A stretch of DNA of 64,000 nucleotides from Lachnospiraceae bacterium UBA7093. GTDB taxonomy: Bacteria; Bacillota; Clostridia; Lachnospirales; Lachnospiraceae. Position 1 is the stretch's first letter, and every line of letters begins with the position of its first letter. A program made the position numbers and the translations under genes. Under the pieces are notes generated by a model. It worked only from the letters and a program-made list of their open reading frames with translations, did no database searches and was not told the origin of the DNA. The stretch lies in assembly GCA_002492465.1 (NCBI GenBank), contig DKYT01000067.1, forward strand, positions 1-64,000. Reading direction: 5' to 3'. Below are positions 8,501 to 16,400 of the stretch, one piece after another.

Positions 8501-8637
8501 AACAAGTTAGGTCAGAGGAATACAAAAGAAAAGAAGCGGATTTTATAGCATACAAGAAATTAATAAGAAATCTAAGGAGAGGTAAAGTTGAAAAGATTAA
8601 TTCTGAAAAAGCTTGTAATAATATCACAAAAAAATGA
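8497..8637 (+). CDS. 46-aa small protein between nuclease and ATPase
   Basis: GTG at 8497 overlaps the stop of the nuclease gene as GTGTGA and is preceded by GGGAG (8484-8488), 8 bases upstream. The frame runs to 8637 and overlaps the ATPase gene by 50 bases. The product is strongly basic (KQVRSEEYKRKEADF, then KKLIRNLRRGK). ABC three-component systems carry a small middle gene at this position, but known middle components are longer and I see no clear likeness. It could be a real small subunit or only a coupling device for translation of the ATPase. Confidence 0.35.
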   Translation: MKQVRSEEYKRKEADFIAYKKLIRNLRRGKVEKINSEKACNNITKK

Positions 8638-10327
8638 AGAAGCAAGAACCATTGAATTTGATGATAGATTAACGGTAATAACAGGTGATAACCCTAGTGG
8701 AGAAACAAAAAATAGGACAGGGAAATCTCTTGTGATGAAATCAATATATTATTCTTTGGGGGCAAAATTAAAAAAATATACAACTAATTGGGATTTTCTA
8801 CAGATAAGTACTATTGTGACTTTTTTATATGACGGTATCAAATATGAACTGTATAGGGATAGAAATTCATTTGTTTTAAGGTCAGATGAGGAAGTTAAGT
8901 TCTTTGCGTCGATGTCTGGGCTAAAGAAATTTTATGTTGATTTCTTTGAGTTCTATTTAAAAATGCCAATAAAAAAGGATGATGAAAATTCTGTATATGC
9001 ATATCCAGGTGCACTTTTTATGCCATTTTATATAGACCAAGATAAAGGATGGAGTGGCTCATGGGATTCATTTAGTGATGTTTTTACAGGAAAGTGGAAA
9101 CCAGAAATTCTTTTATATCATATGGGAGTAAGAACAAGAGAGTATTATGATTTATTAGATGAAAAGGTAGAATTGGAAAATGAACAAAAAGAAAATAAGC
9201 GACAACTAAAAACATATGAAGCTGTGATAAAAAAGCATACAGAAAAATATAAGGATTATCTTGATTTAAATCTAAATACTGAAAATTTTACAGATGACAT
9301 ATTAAGTTTAACAAGTGAATTAAATGCTCAGCTAATAAAGAAAAATGAAATTAAAGAGGAATTAGTTAGATGTTTTAATGAAATGAAGGAACTCGAAGAA
9401 GTATATTCATCTGCAGAATCAGTTTATAATGAATTACTGGCAGATGCGGATTTTGTTGAGAGTGAATTAACGGAAGAAGAAATAATATGTCCTATATGCG
9501 GTACTGTACATAAAAATAGTGTGGAAAATAAATTTCATTTATATTCAGAGATAGAAGAATGTGAAACAGTAATTCAAGATTATTTTATTGAGAGAGAGAA
9601 GATAGAAAAGAAAATTGAAAAGCAGTCACAGGAACTAGAGGAATTAAGTGATTATATTGAAAAAATTCATGATATTTTAAATCGTAAAAGAGATAATGTT
9701 ACTTTCAAAGAAGTAGTGGTGGCAGAAGGGTCAAAGTCTATTTTGAGTGATATGCAAAAAGAGCAAAAGAAATTACAAAATAGATATATCTTTATTGAAG
9801 AAAGATTATCAAATATTACAAAAGAACAGACAGCAATTTCAAAGAAAGGAACATATATTATCAAAGATTATTTAACTAGATTAAGTGTTGCATTACAAAC
9901 GTTAAATGTGACGGATATTGATTCGAAAGATTTAAAAACATTTAAGGCAAGTTTTACGAGTGGGGGTAACGATTTGCCATGTGCAATTCTAGCACAGGTT
10001 TTCACTTTGTATTCAGTAGCAGCAAAACATTCAAAAACTGTATGTGCACCTATAGTAATGGATGCAATATTTCAACAGGAACCTGCGGAAGCTAAAATTA
10101 ATATGATATGGGATTATGTTACAAATCATCAGCCAGCTGAATCACAATTGATATTATCAACTACTTCAATACATGATAGGAAAGTTGAAGGAAAAGTTAT
10201 CTCATTTACTGAGGAAAAAGGATTATTAAAGGGGGAGGATTATCAGAAGGAAAAGGATAACATCATAGAGTATAGAGAGTTGCTGTTAAATGAACTTAAG
10301 AAACGTGATAAATCAGAAGTAAAATAA
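8588..10327 (+). CDS. Rad50/RecN-like coiled-coil ABC ATPase with zinc hook
   Basis: The 579-aa protein has a split ABC ATPase. Residues 1-60 hold a Walker A of unusual spacing, GDNPSGETKNRTGKS, with Gly45-Lys46-Ser47. Coiled coil fills about 175-280 and 320-430. Between them a zinc hook CPICGTVH (near 301) resembles the Rad50 hook. The Walker B region is APIVMDAIFQQE near 488; the Asp is present, but the usual following Glu is displaced. Related DUF3732/DUF2326-type ATPases drive ABC three-component conflict systems. Start is TTG at 8588, 5 bases after AGGAGAGG. Together with the DUF4297-like gene it probably forms a nuclease-ATPase defence machine; the match is by motif, not search. Confidence 0.7.
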   Translation: MKRLILKKLVIISQKNEEARTIEFDDRLTVITGDNPSGETKNRTGKSLVMKSIYYSLGAKLKKYTTNWDFLQISTIVTFLYDGIKYELYRDRNSFVLRSDEEVKFFASMSGLKKFYVDFFEFYLKMPIKKDDENSVYAYPGALFMPFYIDQDKGWSGSWDSFSDVFTGKWKPEILLYHMGVRTREYYDLLDEKVELENEQKENKRQLKTYEAVIKKHTEKYKDYLDLNLNTENFTDDILSLTSELNAQLIKKNEIKEELVRCFNEMKELEEVYSSAESVYNELLADADFVESELTEEEIICPICGTVHKNSVENKFHLYSEIEECETVIQDYFIEREKIEKKIEKQSQELEELSDYIEKIHDILNRKRDNVTFKEVVVAEGSKSILSDMQKEQKKLQNRYIFIEERLSNITKEQTAISKKGTYIIKDYLTRLSVALQTLNVTDIDSKDLKTFKASFTSGGNDLPCAILAQVFTLYSVAAKHSKTVCAPIVMDAIFQQEPAEAKINMIWDYVTNHQPAESQLILSTTSIHDRKVEGKVISFTEEKGLLKGEDYQKEKDNIIEYRELLLNELKKRDKSEVK

Positions 10328-10436
10328 TGAGCGAATAAGAAGTATAATTGATTCATAATTTTTAGAAGCATTTGCTTTGTTCTGTTTTGGTGGAGGCACA
10401 TAATAAATTTTCAGTACATAATGGAGAGAGAATACA

Positions 10437-11228
10437 GTGAAAAGTAAATTTGAAGAGTTTTACTATGAAGATGATAAAAACTATCCAGTAGATGTTTATT
10501 GGAATTTATATGATAAAAATCAAGCAGAAGCTATAAGAAAATATGAGGGACATATTTTTTGCCCACTGTGTAGATTGGCACCATTGACAGTGGCAAAAGG
10601 AAATGAAAGAAGATATTTTAAAGTTGTAGAATCTGATATGGACAAACATGATATAGATTGTTCGTATAGGAGGAAAAAAGCAGGTAAGCGTGAAACAGAA
10701 AAGTTTTACAAAGACTTAGATACTACTGATATTAGAAATCGCCTAGTTAGTTGTATGAATAGGATGCTTAAGAAGCTTAATAGTTCGTCATCAGTAGGAA
10801 AAGTTAGGACCATTGAGAGAGGTAAAAAAGCACTTGGATTCTTTGATATAGAGACAGAAGGCAAAGAAATAAAGTATTTACCACATAAGAATATTTATGC
10901 CAAAGATTTGGAAACGGACATCGATATACAGAAAATATACTATGGTAAATGTTCGCTATATTTGATACAATACGTTCCAGAAGGGGAAGAGGTTAAAGCA
11001 TATTATTTAAAAGTATTGAACCAAGAGACAAAAAAGCAAATCTGTGACATTGCAATATCTCCATTTGTTTATAATTATATGAAAGAACAACTAGATATGT
11101 TACCGGACAATAAGATGACAGCAAAAGATTTTTATATATGTTTTTCAGGAGTATTAGAAAAGAGTCGATACTCATATAAGTGTAAACTTCGAGATTCAAG
11201 ATTATTAGTTTTGGAAAAAATTGATTGA
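10437..11228 (+). CDS. unrecognised island protein with CxxC/HxC zinc site
   Basis: A 263-aa protein I cannot assign. Residues about 42-80 contain CPLC followed by KHDIDCSYR, so Cys-x2-Cys plus His-x4-Cys could bind one zinc. A lysine-rich helical stretch follows (about 80-125), then a mixed beta/alpha region with many aromatic residues. GTG at 10,437 is used, 8 bases after GGAGAG; no ATG in frame is better placed. The gap of 109 bases to the ATPase gene and the shared orientation allow co-transcription, but an own promoter is possible. An accessory or sensor role in the island is a guess. Confidence 0.55.
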   Translation: MKSKFEEFYYEDDKNYPVDVYWNLYDKNQAEAIRKYEGHIFCPLCRLAPLTVAKGNERRYFKVVESDMDKHDIDCSYRRKKAGKRETEKFYKDLDTTDIRNRLVSCMNRMLKKLNSSSSVGKVRTIERGKKALGFFDIETEGKEIKYLPHKNIYAKDLETDIDIQKIYYGKCSLYLIQYVPEGEEVKAYYLKVLNQETKKQICDIAISPFVYNYMKEQLDMLPDNKMTAKDFYICFSGVLEKSRYSYKCKLRDSRLLVLEKID

Positions 11229-11379
11229 CTAGAATTAATAATTAGAGAAAGAGTAATGGTTATTGTTGTGCATGAGGGATTGGGATAAAGTGAAAAACAA
11301 ATAATGTAATAATACTCAATTATATAGTTGGTAATTGATATATTATTTGATTGAAAATAAATGAAAAGGAGATAAGAAT

Positions 11380-11625
11380 ATGAATGATATTGCTATATAT
11401 ATTTTTAAAAAGTATGGATATAAATTGAATTTGGAAGAACTGAATAGTGTGATACAGTGGTATAATCTTAATAAAGAGAATATTAAAGATGAAGAAGAGT
11501 TGGACAGAAGAATAAGATTCTTTTTATCTAGACAGTTTCCAAATAAAGAGATAGTTCTTCTGGAAGAGGATACTAGTAATATGAATTATTTGCTTTCAAT
11601 GTTGAAAAATACTACAAAGTCATAA
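11380..11625 (+). CDS. unrecognised small acidic island protein
   Basis: An 81-aa, largely helical protein with charged segments (NKENIKDEEELDRRIRFF). AAAGGAG stands 8 bases before the ATG. It has no motif I know. The next gene, a membrane-anchored protein, starts 12 bases after its stop, so the two are probably co-transcribed. Confidence 0.55.
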   Translation: MNDIAIYIFKKYGYKLNLEELNSVIQWYNLNKENIKDEEELDRRIRFFLSRQFPNKEIVLLEEDTSNMNYLLSMLKNTTKS

Positions 11626-11637
11626 AAGGGGAATATT

Positions 11638-12210
11638 ATGTTAGAAAATATAATAAAAATATGCCCTATTTTGATTTCGCTTGTATCTTTGGTGTATACT
11701 ATATTTTTGAATAGGAAAACTCGGAAAATACGTGAAAAGGTTGAAAAAGTTCAACTGGATATTATAAAGGCAAGTGAACTATATGTACATGTGAAAAATT
11801 CAAAAAAAGTATATGAAGATGCAATGGCAGAACTAATAGTTGCTTGCTCTAATGAAGAATTAGGAATTGAAATTGTGCAAGAAAAATTTCTAAAGGCATA
11901 TAATCGTTATACCGATTTTTTTAACGAAGTTAATGATTTTTGTATAATGGTAAATATCGGAGCAATAAAAGCTGAGAATTATATAAAAAACACAATCTCA
12001 GTAAATTTGTCAAAGTATGCCACAATACAATATGATACATTTGCAAGTTTACAAGGTATTGCTCATAAATATGGTTTTGAAGAATTAAGAAAGCCCGACT
12101 ACAAAGCTTTTGAGGAATATGATAAGTTTTTAATTGCATATAACGGAGGAGAAAATTCGGCATTTTGGACTGATATTAAAACAAAGCGTAGACAGAATGG
12201 ATTTGAGTAA
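11638..12210 (+). CDS. unrecognised protein with N-terminal membrane anchor
   Basis: A 190-aa protein with one hydrophobic segment at about 5-25 (ICPILISLVSLVYTIFL), followed directly by a basic cluster (NRKTRKIREK). That is the pattern of a single-span protein with the bulk in the cytoplasm. The rest is helical, with likely coiled coil near 30-60. AAAAGGGG precedes the ATG. It is the last gene of the island. Membrane-anchored accessory proteins occur in some defence cassettes, but nothing here shows a mechanism. Confidence 0.55.
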   Translation: MLENIIKICPILISLVSLVYTIFLNRKTRKIREKVEKVQLDIIKASELYVHVKNSKKVYEDAMAELIVACSNEELGIEIVQEKFLKAYNRYTDFFNEVNDFCIMVNIGAIKAENYIKNTISVNLSKYATIQYDTFASLQGIAHKYGFEELRKPDYKAFEEYDKFLIAYNGGENSAFWTDIKTKRRQNGFE

Positions 12211-12380
12211 CTTTTCAAAAAAGCAATGCAATGCTTTGGATAATACCTTGGGTAAAACATATTTTAAAGAGGCAATTGTATATAGCCTATATTTTTAGAG
12301 GTACACGTTTCGAGCCCTTTTATTGCATGGAGGCATTGGTTTTGAGCCTATAATCAAAGAGGTTTTTGTTCCGTGAGGGC

Positions 12381-12397
12381 GATCAGGCGGCGAAGCT
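12381..12397 (+). repeat. right attachment site (attR)
   Basis: Second copy of GATCAGGCGGCGAAGCT. The preceding 170 bases (12,211-12,380) hold no gene. They contain two similar motifs, GTTTCGAGCCC and GTTTTGAGCCT. Confidence 0.8.
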
Positions 12398-12419
12398 GGC
12401 GAAGATGAATGAAAACTGA
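12381..12419 (+). pseudogene. displaced native 3' end of prfA
   Basis: In frame, these 39 bases read DQAAKLAKMNEN and a TGA stop. This is the natural RF1 C-terminus matching DQAAKL of the intact prfA copy at the left junction. It has no start or ribosome site and is a by-product of island integration. Confidence 0.8.
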
Positions 12420-12445
12420 TAGATTAGAGGAAGTTAAAAAGCGTT

Positions 12446-12763
12446 ATGAAGAAAGTACGAATAACGGTACTGAGAAAAGAATTTTATCAAGACTTCGCGG
12501 AAGATTACTTGACGGAGGGAGCACAAGTTGGTTCCTGCGGGCTTTTGAATGTAGGAGATACTTTTCTTTTTGAGGGAAACGCTCAAATGCCTGAGGGGTT
12601 CTGCCCTTGGGCTTGGATTGATATTTATCAAAGTGTTAATGCTATATCCTCCGGATCTACGTTTACGCCTTGGAACCGGAGAGAGGCGCAGACGATTGTC
12701 TGCTGTACAGATGGTATTCGTCCAGTGGTATTCAAGGTAGAAGCAGTTGAGGATGGAACATGA
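12446..12763 (+). CDS. TIGR04076 family protein
   Basis: A 105-aa cytoplasmic protein of unknown function. It shows the family pattern: a start resembling KKVRITVLRKEFYQDFAEDY, a central VGSCGLLNVGDTFLFEG, then GFCPWAWIDIY and a late CCTDGIRPVVFKVE. The conserved cysteines suggest metal or redox chemistry, but nothing is established. In the ancestral arrangement it would directly follow prfA; only 26 bases separate it from the displaced prfA stop. AGAGGAAG lies a little far upstream (about 15 bases) of the ATG. Confidence 0.7.
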   Translation: MKKVRITVLRKEFYQDFAEDYLTEGAQVGSCGLLNVGDTFLFEGNAQMPEGFCPWAWIDIYQSVNAISSGSTFTPWNRREAQTIVCCTDGIRPVVFKVEAVEDGT

Positions 12764-12840
12764 CTGGGAAAACGATGTATGCTACTTGGAGAGTAATGCA
12801 TGGAAATTGGGATAGAACCAAATTTAGCAAAAAGGAAATT

Positions 12841-12881
12841 GCCCTATATTAGCATCTGTTTGCTGATATGGGGCATTTTTT
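12841..12881 (+). terminator. strong Rho-independent terminator
   Basis: A 14-pair stem (two G-U), 12,841-12,854 with 12,861-12,874, closes a 6-base loop and is followed by ATTTTTT. It separates the TIGR04076 gene from the sigma-factor operon. Confidence 0.85.
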
Positions 12882-12890
12882 AAAAAAACT

Positions 12891-12918
12891 TGTAACAAAA
12901 GAACATTTCGTACGTCTA
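12891..12918 (+). promoter_or_regulatory. likely ECF-type promoter of the sigma operon
   Basis: TGTAAC (12,891-12,896) and CGTCTA (12,913-12,918) are 16 bases apart, 33 bases before the sigma gene. The AAC-type -35 and CGTC-type -10 are the form used by ECF sigma factors, which often transcribe their own operon. Confidence 0.65.
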
Positions 12919-12951
12919 ATCATTGAAAGATAAAAAGGTGGTGATAGGTAC

Positions 12952-13455
12952 GTGGATTTGGAAAACAGTTTTGAAAAAATATACCGGACATATTTCATGG
13001 AAGTATACTCTTATGTGATGACCCTTGCAAAGAATCCGGAACAGGCGGAGGAGATTACCCAGGAAACCTTTTACCGGGCGATCAAAAGCAGGGACAACTA
13101 TCGTGGAGAGGCAAGCGAACGTACATGGCTTTGCGCGATTGCAAAGAATATCTGTATGGATATGTTCCGAAAAAAGCGTGAAAAGGAAGAGCTGAGAGAG
13201 GAGATACCGGCGACTGTAAATGCCGTAAGCGGGGAGGTATATTCTCTGGAAAAGCTGATGATGGACAAGTCATCCTCTCTGCAGATTCACCGGGTGCTCC
13301 ATCAACTGGAGGAACCTTACAAAGAGGTTTTCAGCTTAAGAATCTTTGGGGAGTTGTCCTTTCAAAGTATTGGGATGATTTTTGGCAAGTCGGAAAACTG
13401 GGCAAGAGTAACCTATCACCGTGCCAGACTAAAAATTCAGGAAAGATTGGCATAG
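12952..13455 (+). CDS. ECF-type RNA polymerase sigma factor
   Basis: A 167-aa sigma factor with region 2 (about 10-75, including AEEITQETFYRAIKS for -10 recognition) and region 4 (about 110-165, helix-turn-helix in SFQSIGMIFGKSENWARVTYH). Regions 1 and 3 are absent, as expected for the ECF class. GTG at 12,952 follows AAGGTGGTGATAGG. The anti-sigma gene starts 19 bases later, and an ECF-like promoter precedes the operon. The inducing signal is unknown; Clostridial relatives often respond to cell-envelope stress. Confidence 0.92.
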   Translation: MDLENSFEKIYRTYFMEVYSYVMTLAKNPEQAEEITQETFYRAIKSRDNYRGEASERTWLCAIAKNICMDMFRKKREKEELREEIPATVNAVSGEVYSLEKLMMDKSSSLQIHRVLHQLEEPYKEVFSLRIFGELSFQSIGMIFGKSENWARVTYHRARLKIQERLA

Positions 13456-13474
13456 ACGCCGGAATGGAGGAATT

Positions 13475-14482
13475 ATGAGCGAATTAAAATATGATTGCGA
13501 ATTGATACAGGATCTGCTTCCCCTTTATCAGGATGGGGTATGCAGCAACAGCAGCAGGAACGTGGTGGAGGAACATTTGCAGGATTGTGGGAGCTGCCGG
13601 GAAGTGGCGCAGAAGCTGAAAAATTGTAAAGTGGATGAGATGCTTACCAGGGAAAAAGAGACGGTTCTGACCGCACATGAGAAAAAGGAGCGGAGAAGAA
13701 CGCTGACGGCAGGGATTGTGACGGCAGGCATTCTAATGATCCCGGTAATCGTCTGCCTGATCTGTAATATTGCCATCGGTCACGGGCTGGATTGGTTTTT
13801 TATTGTACTTGCGGCTATGCTGCTTACAGCGTCATTGACAGTTCTGCCATTGCTGGTGCAAAATAGAAGATGGATATGGACCATTGGAGGCGCTGTGTGC
13901 AGTCTGTTGCTTCTGCTTTTGGTGTGTTGTATTTACAGCCGGGGGAATTGGTTTGGAGTGGCGGCAGTATCCAGTGTCTTAGGTATATCGGTATTTCTTG
14001 CACCTTATGTTATATGTAATATTCCCCTCCCGAAAACCCTGGCGGACAAAAAGGGACTGCTTGTGATGGGGTGGGATACCATATGGCTGTATGGATTGAT
14101 TGGAGTTTGCGGGGCATTTGTTCAGGGCGGCGGTTTTTATTGGCGCGTGAGTCTTCTGATTACCACATATTGCCTTTGGCTTCCCTGGTTCATTTTTGGA
14201 ATATGCAGATATCTCAAGGCAAATACCTATGTAAAGGCAGGACTGATTGTGATTGCCGCGGGTGTGTTTACTGCAGTGACAAACAGCGTGATAGAGGCGA
14301 TAACAGGGATACCGAACGGAGGAAACATTTTGGAGATAGAGCTGACATCAGGTTATACCTCCGGGAATATAACTGGCATCATGCTGGCAGCCTTTGGGGC
14401 TTTGGCTGTCATCACAGGCGTAGGTTTGGTAATAGCAGGGTTGATTAGACAAAAGAAGAATGCGGAGGATGAAAAAAAATAA
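13475..14482 (+). CDS. zinc-finger anti-sigma factor, multi-pass membrane protein
   Basis: The first 50 residues form the ZAS/zf-HC2 domain, which binds and holds the cognate ECF sigma factor. The zinc motif is EEHLQDCGSCREV (His-x3-Cys-x2-Cys). The remainder (about 75-325) is seven or eight hydrophobic helices, much longer than a single-span anti-sigma factor, so it may sense the signal in the membrane. ATG follows GGAGGAATT. It would keep the upstream sigma factor inactive until a membrane or envelope signal arrives. The 335-aa length comes from an extended membrane domain I cannot name. Confidence 0.88.
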   Translation: MSELKYDCELIQDLLPLYQDGVCSNSSRNVVEEHLQDCGSCREVAQKLKNCKVDEMLTREKETVLTAHEKKERRRTLTAGIVTAGILMIPVIVCLICNIAIGHGLDWFFIVLAAMLLTASLTVLPLLVQNRRWIWTIGGAVCSLLLLLLVCCIYSRGNWFGVAAVSSVLGISVFLAPYVICNIPLPKTLADKKGLLVMGWDTIWLYGLIGVCGAFVQGGGFYWRVSLLITTYCLWLPWFIFGICRYLKANTYVKAGLIVIAAGVFTAVTNSVIEAITGIPNGGNILEIELTSGYTSGNITGIMLAAFGALAVITGVGLVIAGLIRQKKNAEDEKK

Positions 14483-14508
14483 GCGTTGGCTTATGGCGGT
14501 TTAAAAAA

Positions 14509-15204
14509 ATGATAGCAAGAAAGATATTGATCATCGAGGACGATAAAGACCTTGCGGGAATAACCCGGGATATGTTGAAAAGCTACGGGTACGAAGTTGC
14601 AATGGTGGAAAGCTGTGAAAAGGCGTTTGAGATTCTTACCAATGAGCAGTTTCATCTGTTGCTTGTGGATATTAACTTACCTGATGGGACGGGCTTTGAG
14701 GTATGCCGGGAGCTTAGAAGGGTATCCAGGGTTCCAGTGATCTTTGCCAGTGCGAGAACCGGTGAGGACGATAAAATCAAAGGGCTTGACATGGGAGGAG
14801 ACGATTATCTTGCCAAGCCTTATTCCCTCAGGGAGCTTTTGGCGAGGGTAAATGCGCTGATCCGCCGAACCTATGACGCAGGCGGGGAAGAACCGGTGTA
14901 CCGGCTGGGTGATATTATCGTTGACAGGAACAACAGAACAGTGGAAAAGAAGGGCAGGGAGATCAGGCTGGCACTTAAGGAATTTGATCTTCTTGCCTAT
15001 TTGTGCGCTCATGCAGGTCAGGTAATCCGAAAGGAGGAGCTGCTACATGAGGTTTGGGGCGTTTTTTCGGAAGCGGAGATCGCTACCGTTGCGGTGCACA
15101 TCAGATGGCTCAGGGAAAAACTGGAGGAAGATCCCTCAAACCCGCGATTGATTAAAACGGTGTGGGGAGTGGGATATCAGCTTGATCAAGCCGTAGAATC
15201 ATAA
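14509..15204 (+). CDS. OmpR-family response regulator
   Basis: A 231-aa transcription regulator. The receiver domain (4-118) has the acidic pair EDD near 10, the phospho-acceptor Asp in LLVDINLPDGTG and the conserved Lys in YLAKPYS. The winged-helix DNA-binding domain (130-226) ends with the typical RWLREKLEEDPSNPRLIKTVWGVGY region (shown in part). The kinase gene follows after 20 bases. The ribosome site is weak. Its target genes are unknown; the ECF sigma/anti-sigma pair just upstream is co-oriented. Confidence 0.92.
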   Translation: MIARKILIIEDDKDLAGITRDMLKSYGYEVAMVESCEKAFEILTNEQFHLLLVDINLPDGTGFEVCRELRRVSRVPVIFASARTGEDDKIKGLDMGGDDYLAKPYSLRELLARVNALIRRTYDAGGEEPVYRLGDIIVDRNNRTVEKKGREIRLALKEFDLLAYLCAHAGQVIRKEELLHEVWGVFSEAEIATVAVHIRWLREKLEEDPSNPRLIKTVWGVGYQLDQAVES

Positions 15205-15224
15205 GGGGTTGGAAACGAGGGAAA

Positions 15225-16385
15225 ATGAAACGAAAATTTGCGCAACTGGTCATTGTATGCATTTGCTGTTTTTTAGCGTTGACGGTGGGAAGTTTAGTCT
15301 TTATGGAAAACAGGATAAAAACAGAAGAAACGGGAAGCAAACTGGTGCTTTTGAATGAAATCGACCAGCTGACTACCGATAAAGATGGGAGTAATCCGGC
15401 AAAAGAGGAGATTGCCCGGCTCGGTGAGCTGCTCAAAAGGGAGAGTGCAGAAGGGCAGAAAACGATGGCAGGAGAACTTTCCCTTATCTATATGACGGCA
15501 GCCCTTTTGTGCATGGCGGCGGTGTTTTGGGTCGTTTATAGCAGAATCCTGGCTCCTTTTTACAGGCTGGAAAAATACGCGGACGAGATTGCAAAGGGAA
15601 ATATGGATTTCCCCCTGGAGGTTGAAAGAAGTAATTTTTTTGGAGCGTTTACCTGGGCGTTTGACCATATGCGCAAAGAGATCACAGAGGCAAGGGAGCG
15701 GGAAAAAAGCGCGATCGATGAAAATAAAACGATTATCGCCACTCTGTCCCACGATATCAAAACGCCGGTTGCATCCATCAGGGCATACGCGGAAGGGCTG
15801 GAAGCAAGTTTAGAGGTTGATTATGAGCAAAGGGAACGTTATCTGCAGGTGATTATCAGAAAATGTGATGAGGTTACGCGGCTGACCAATGACCTTGTTT
15901 TACATTCCCTTTCGGAGCTGGAGCGGTTGACAATTATGCGGCAAGAGATTGCAATACGAAAGGTCATCACAGATACGCTGGAGGATCTGGAGTACGATCG
16001 CGTAGAGATACCGGAATCTCTGCCGGAGGCATGGGTTTATGGAGATGAAAAGCGCATTGCCCAGGTTCTTTCAAATCTCATAGAAAATGCCCGGAAATAT
16101 GCGCCAGGCGCAAGGGTAGAGGTAAGCGCCGCCGTTGGGGAAAACAGGTATGAAATTTGCGTAAGAGACTATGGAAAGGGTATTCCTCCGGAGGATATGC
16201 CTTTTGTGATGGATAAATTTTACCGTGGAAAGAATGTGGAGGATAAGCCGGGATCAGGGCTTGGTCTGTATATTGTAAAGTATATTATGAAGAAAATGGG
16301 AGGAGGCGTGACCCTCTACAGCCATGCAGATGGACTGGAAGTATTGTTGTGGCTGCCAGCTATAACCGGAAGGGAAATGAGCTGA
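15225..16385 (+). CDS. sensor histidine kinase, partner of the upstream regulator
   Basis: A 386-aa membrane kinase. Two transmembrane helices (about 8-27 and 88-108) flank a short, roughly 60-residue outside segment. They are followed by a HAMP-like linker (110-165) and the HisKA box TLSHDIKTPVASIRAY with the phospho-His. The ATPase domain has N box NLIENARKYA, G1 VRDYGKGIPPED and G2 GSGLGLYIVKY. The small extracellular part suggests that it senses the membrane or an accessory protein rather than a soluble ligand. GAGGG precedes the ATG. It phosphorylates the OmpR-type regulator encoded 20 bases upstream. Confidence 0.92.
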   Translation: MKRKFAQLVIVCICCFLALTVGSLVFMENRIKTEETGSKLVLLNEIDQLTTDKDGSNPAKEEIARLGELLKRESAEGQKTMAGELSLIYMTAALLCMAAVFWVVYSRILAPFYRLEKYADEIAKGNMDFPLEVERSNFFGAFTWAFDHMRKEITEAREREKSAIDENKTIIATLSHDIKTPVASIRAYAEGLEASLEVDYEQRERYLQVIIRKCDEVTRLTNDLVLHSLSELERLTIMRQEIAIRKVITDTLEDLEYDRVEIPESLPEAWVYGDEKRIAQVLSNLIENARKYAPGARVEVSAAVGENRYEICVRDYGKGIPPEDMPFVMDKFYRGKNVEDKPGSGLGLYIVKYIMKKMGGGVTLYSHADGLEVLLWLPAITGREMS

Positions 16386-16400
16386 CGAGAATATATATTT

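Larger units (their letters stand above)
4965..12397. mobile_element. AT-rich genomic island inserted in the 3' end of prfA
   Basis: A 17-bp direct repeat, GATCAGGCGGCGAAGCT, occurs at 4965-4981 and 12,381-12,397, a distance of 7,416 bp. The first copy is inside intact prfA. The second is followed by the displaced native end of prfA. Everything between is much richer in A and T than the flanks, with different codon use. It holds a recombinase remnant next to the left junction and a set of genes resembling a defence cassette. This is the expected structure of a site-specific integration that restores the target gene. The recombinase appears to lack its catalytic domain, so the island may be immobile now. 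Confidence 0.85.

Noticed and set aside
12211..12380. Right-end GTTTCGAGCCC/GTTTTGAGCCT pair as a structured RNA or true arm repeats
   Set aside because: Only two inexact copies and no stable fold; noted but not enough to call.
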